From NCBI GenBank assembly GCA_934233735.1, contig CAKQGQ010000015.1:1-53217 (forward strand): a stretch of DNA of 53,217 nucleotides. Direction: 5' to 3'. The notes below the pieces were generated by a model, which saw only the letters and a program-made list of their open reading frames with translations, did not search any database and had not been told where the DNA came from. Made by a program: the position numbers and the translations under genes. Below are positions 50,805 to 53,217 of the stretch, one piece after another. The stretch comes from an uncultured Clostridia bacterium (GTDB taxonomy: Bacteria; Bacillota; Clostridia; Peptostreptococcales; Anaerovoracaceae). Every line of letters begins with the position of its first letter. Position 1 is the first letter of the stretch.

Positions 50805-51463
50805 TTACTCGCCGATATCTCTGACCAGTTCGTCGAAGTAGACACGCAAAGCTTCCATTGTCTGCTTGTCCGGTCTGACGATCTGATATTTGCCGTCGGT
50901 ATAGTATAAGGTGACATTGACCTTGTCGTCCCACGCGGCAGAAGGGCATTGATCCAGCTCCAGCTCCTCGCAGATTTTCTGCACCGGTTTCCAGATTTGC
51001 TCTGTCACGAGAGCGTGTTTCCCTTCCTCGACGCCGTCCTGATAGTAATAGGCGTTCAATCTCCATCGAGGCTGCGTGAGCGGCTCCTCATCCGGCAGAG
51101 CGGTGTCAAAGGTCAGCTGGTAGGAATACTGTTTCTTTTTGCTGAAAATTCCGCTGTGGTTCTTCATGTAGATGCCGTTCAGCTCCGGCGGGTCGTAATA
51201 AACGATTTCTCTGCCGATGGGGTTGGCGATTTCCTCCATAATCGTCAGGACGGTGCTGAATCTCCGATCGTTCGGGATGAAATACTGCGCCCGTTCCTCT
51301 GTGCCATCCTCGCGCTGCTAGGTCAGATAAAAGCCGCTTCCGTTCGGCCCGTCTGTCGCGAAAATATAGTCCTTGCTTTTTTCAAGCACGCCGTCGTTTT
51401 TTTTGGCACGACTTCCTTCAAGAGCGGCAGCAGACTCTCTTCCAAAAGAATATTCAAATACAT
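50805..51463 (-). pseudogene. broken gene of unknown function (nonsense and frameshift)
   Basis: The intact part (50805-51239) encodes 144 residues ending TMEALRVYFDELVRDIGE. The same frame continues upstream through EERAQYFIPNDRRFSTVLTI until a TAG at 51318-51320, beyond which it goes on as SKDYIFATDGPNGSGFYLT. A CAG-to-TAG change would explain the stop. Further up, an 8-A run (51397-51404) appears to shift the frame before LLEESLLPLLKEVVPKK. I do not recognise the family. It faces the truncated LuxR-type gene head to head. Confidence 0.6.
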
Positions 51464-51472
51464 CGCAATCAC

Positions 51473-52846
51473 TTGTCTATGATGGGAATTCACTTTTCGG
51501 AGGATCTTTCCTTCGGAATCGAGAGCTGGCTCTCCGAGCAGCATACGGATTTCTCTTCGCTTTTGAATTTCCATAAGAAGATGGAATCTCTGGAAGACTT
51601 CCTGTTTGACACGGTTCACCAGTATCTGATGCAGGCGGACTGTTCCGGCGCTTTTTTTATGCTCGATACCACGGTCAATACCTCCGCGCCGAATGCCGCG
51701 TCCTCAAAAAGCGGACTTTATCTTCAAATCAACGGTTATGAAATCGATCATCGCGAGGCTCTCTGTTATCGCGGGAGTTCCGAGGTCGCAAAGCAGCATG
51801 GCGTCATGCCGCACCGAAAATGGAAGTTAGAGCTTGACAGTGATGTCTTTTGGGGTTACGCGCTTGCCGCCCAAAAAGCTTCGCTTCCGCTTGACAATGC
51901 TTGTTCCTTTACGGATTTTATCACCTTGCCCGGCATGTCCGAACGCGCGATGCACATTGCGATTCCGATCACAGGCACGGACGGGACATTTTACGGTGTC
52001 TGCGGTTTTGAAGTCTCCGAAAGCTATTTCAAGCAGAACTTTGCGCAGCCGACCAAGCTTTCACACATGCTCGCGGTGCTTTCTAACAGCTATGACTCCG
52101 ATCAGGCTGTTCTTACGGACTTTTTCAGCTGCGGAACAACCGGCGGCTATTACTATCTCCCGAAAGAAAATCTTTTCGTCACAGATTTCAGCAAGGGTCT
52201 CTCCCGTTTTTCGGACGGTACGGACTCCTATGTCGGTGTGATCAGCACCTATGAGGATCTTCATGGCGACAATCCGTTTACCACAGCCATCATGGTTCCG
52301 GAGAAGGATTTTGCGGCAGATTCCCTGCACAATCTTCTGCGTCTTGGAATCCTTTTGTTCCTGCTCATCGTACTTTCTGTGATCGGCTGCATTTATTTCA
52401 CCCATCGCTTTTTAGTGCCGCTGCTGCGAAGTCTGGAGCAGATTCAAAAGGGCAATTTCCAAGCTCCTCGCATCAATATGGCTGAAATCGATGACCTTTT
52501 GGACTTCCTTGCCCAAAAGGACGGTGAAACGGAGAAGGAAATCAAACAGCTGCAGGAGGAAATCAATCGTCTGGTTCAAACACAGAACAGGGAGATCAAT
52601 GAAGAAGAATATCGGCATTTTAAGGACTGCCTCGCAAATCTCACCGGAAAAGAGCTGGATATCTTCAATCTGTATCTTGACGGCAAAACCAGCAAGCAGA
52701 TTCAGGAAATCTGCGCCATTACTTCCAATACGCTCAAATACCACAACGCCAATATCTACAGCAAGCTTGGGATTAAATCCCGCAAAGAGCTTCTGGCCTA
52801 CGCTATGATGATGAAAGAAAAAGAACGACAGGATGCGCGCCCTTAA
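51473..52846 (+). CDS. LuxR-type membrane sensor-regulator, N-terminally truncated
   Basis: About 457 residues from a TTG or ATG near 51473-51482. There is an extracytoplasmic sensor part (about 1-280, Cache-like, with YGVCGFEVSESYF), a membrane helix (LGILLFLLIVLSVIGCIYF, about 290-315), a HAMP-like coiled-coil linker (EIDDLLDFLAQKDGETEKEIKQL), and a LuxR-type HTH (LTGKELDIFNLYLDGKTSKQIQEICAITSNTLKYHNANIYSKLG). A sensor of this kind needs a first membrane helix in front, which is missing, and no good ribosome site is seen. It is probably a 5'-truncated remnant despite its open frame. Confidence 0.65.
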   Translation: MSMMGIHFSEDLSFGIESWLSEQHTDFSSLLNFHKKMESLEDFLFDTVHQYLMQADCSGAFFMLDTTVNTSAPNAASSKSGLYLQINGYEIDHREALCYRGSSEVAKQHGVMPHRKWKLELDSDVFWGYALAAQKASLPLDNACSFTDFITLPGMSERAMHIAIPITGTDGTFYGVCGFEVSESYFKQNFAQPTKLSHMLAVLSNSYDSDQAVLTDFFSCGTTGGYYYLPKENLFVTDFSKGLSRFSDGTDSYVGVISTYEDLHGDNPFTTAIMVPEKDFAADSLHNLLRLGILLFLLIVLSVIGCIYFTHRFLVPLLRSLEQIQKGNFQAPRINMAEIDDLLDFLAQKDGETEKEIKQLQEEINRLVQTQNREINEEEYRHFKDCLANLTGKELDIFNLYLDGKTSKQIQEICAITSNTLKYHNANIYSKLGIKSRKELLAYAMMMKEKERQDARP

Positions 52847-52871
52847 CCGCACGGGGCGCACCGCCTCCGAT

Positions 52872-52910
52872 AAAAGCAGCGAGTCTCCATATGGGAGACC
52901 CGCTGCTTTT
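52872..52910. terminator. bidirectional terminator
   Basis: AAAAGCAGCGAGTCTCC (52872-52888) pairs with GGGAGACCCGCTGCTTTT (52893-52910), giving U-tracts on both strands. It serves the LuxR-type gene and the converging gene at the window edge. Confidence 0.85.
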
Positions 52911-52938
52911 ATACTTTTATGCTTTTATGTCTGCCGGC

Positions 52939-53217
52939 TTATTTCGTGACCGAAATCGGACTCAGCACAATTGAGCCATCCATGCCGCTTACCGATACGG
53001 AATATGTCCTGACTTCTCCTGTTTCGTCCTCATAGGAAACGCCCCAGTTTGGGATGCTGCCGTAAAATACCCCCTGCACGACCAGCGGGCAATCCGGCAT
53101 CAGCTCCTTTTGCTTATACATGCTCTTGGTTTGGAACAGCACATTACCGTCCTCATCCGCATCCACAAATTCAAGATTCAGTACGCGAAAATTCTTCAGT
53201 GGTTTTTGCGCGAAGAA
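52939..53217 (-). CDS. C-terminal part of an unidentified protein (cut by window edge)
   Basis: The frame is open to the window edge, giving 92 residues that end SIVLSPISVTK. The text (LNLEFVDADEDGNVLFQTKSMYK, VQGVFYGSIPNWGVSYEDETGEVRTYSV) looks beta-rich, as in secreted lipoprotein-like or DUF5067-type domains. I do not recognise the family. Confidence 0.6.
   Translation of the reverse strand, partial: FFAQKPLKNFRVLNLEFVDADEDGNVLFQTKSMYKQKELMPDCPLVVQGVFYGSIPNWGVSYEDETGEVRTYSVSVSGMDGSIVLSPISVTK

Noticed and set aside
51323..51619. 98-codon minus-strand open frame overlapping the LuxR-type gene
   Set aside because: Only its 3' third (LLEESLLPLLKEVVPKK) may belong to the pseudogene; the rest is antisense to a recognisable sensor domain.

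Overview
The window comes from an anaerobic, amino-acid-fermenting low-GC Gram-positive, most likely a Clostridia member of the Anaerovoracaceae/Eubacterium nodatum type. That placement is inferred from gene content: a near-complete lysine fermentation cluster, FeoA-FeoB fusion iron transport, strong AGGAGG-type ribosome sites and large Sec-secreted Ig-like surface proteins. I saw no rRNA, tRNA or CRISPR array.

Layout. 1-1.0 kb: a partial class V aminotransferase and an ECF vitamin-transporter S component, preceded by AGTACAG direct repeats. 1.3-21 kb: a surface/secreted-protein region on the minus strand, with a 933-aa Ig-like protein, a PHP-domain phosphoesterase, and two giant secreted proteins of 1417 and 2785 aa. 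Both giants end in a transcobalamin-like (DUF4430) domain and a nearly identical tail. The 1417-aa protein also carries an alpha/alpha-toroid segment, so its architecture resembles intrinsic factor or transcobalamin. Both genes follow near-identical promoters and structured leaders that match the core of a cobalamin riboswitch and end in intrinsic terminators. A 1.8-kb group II intron sits between the two units, just after a terminator.

21.7-33.9 kb: the lysine fermentation block, with CoA transferase genes, kamE, kamD, kamC, kamB, kamA and kdd on the minus strand and kal on the plus strand. Between the two directions lies a sigma-54 activator whose N-terminal sensor is a Kdd-like domain. Matching -24/-12 promoters and matching inverted-repeat sites (GAAC-N8-GTTC core) occur before both kdd and kal, so the circuit can be read directly from the DNA. 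The cleavage enzyme gene kce is not in the window. Lysine 5,6-aminomutase needs adenosylcobalamin, which gives a metabolic reason for secreted B12-binding proteins next door, though that link is inference.

34-47.4 kb: iron transport (FeoAB fusion plus a 55-aa Cys-rich partner), rluB, an unusual FAD/Fe-S oxidoreductase pair behind a D,D-carboxypeptidase, scpAB, two EamA exporters, mtnA, a small J-like membrane protein and a FeoB-like permease without its GTPase domain. 47.4-53.2 kb: a phzF-family gene, a flagellin scar, a DUF1703-type ATPase/nuclease protein, and a broken, rearranged pair (minus-strand pseudogene against a 5'-truncated LuxR-type sensor).

Two copies of a ~272-bp MITE-like intergenic element (21.1 and 37.4 kb) and a ~124-bp hairpin overlapping the end of the CoA-transferase beta gene are repeat structures not explained by the genes.
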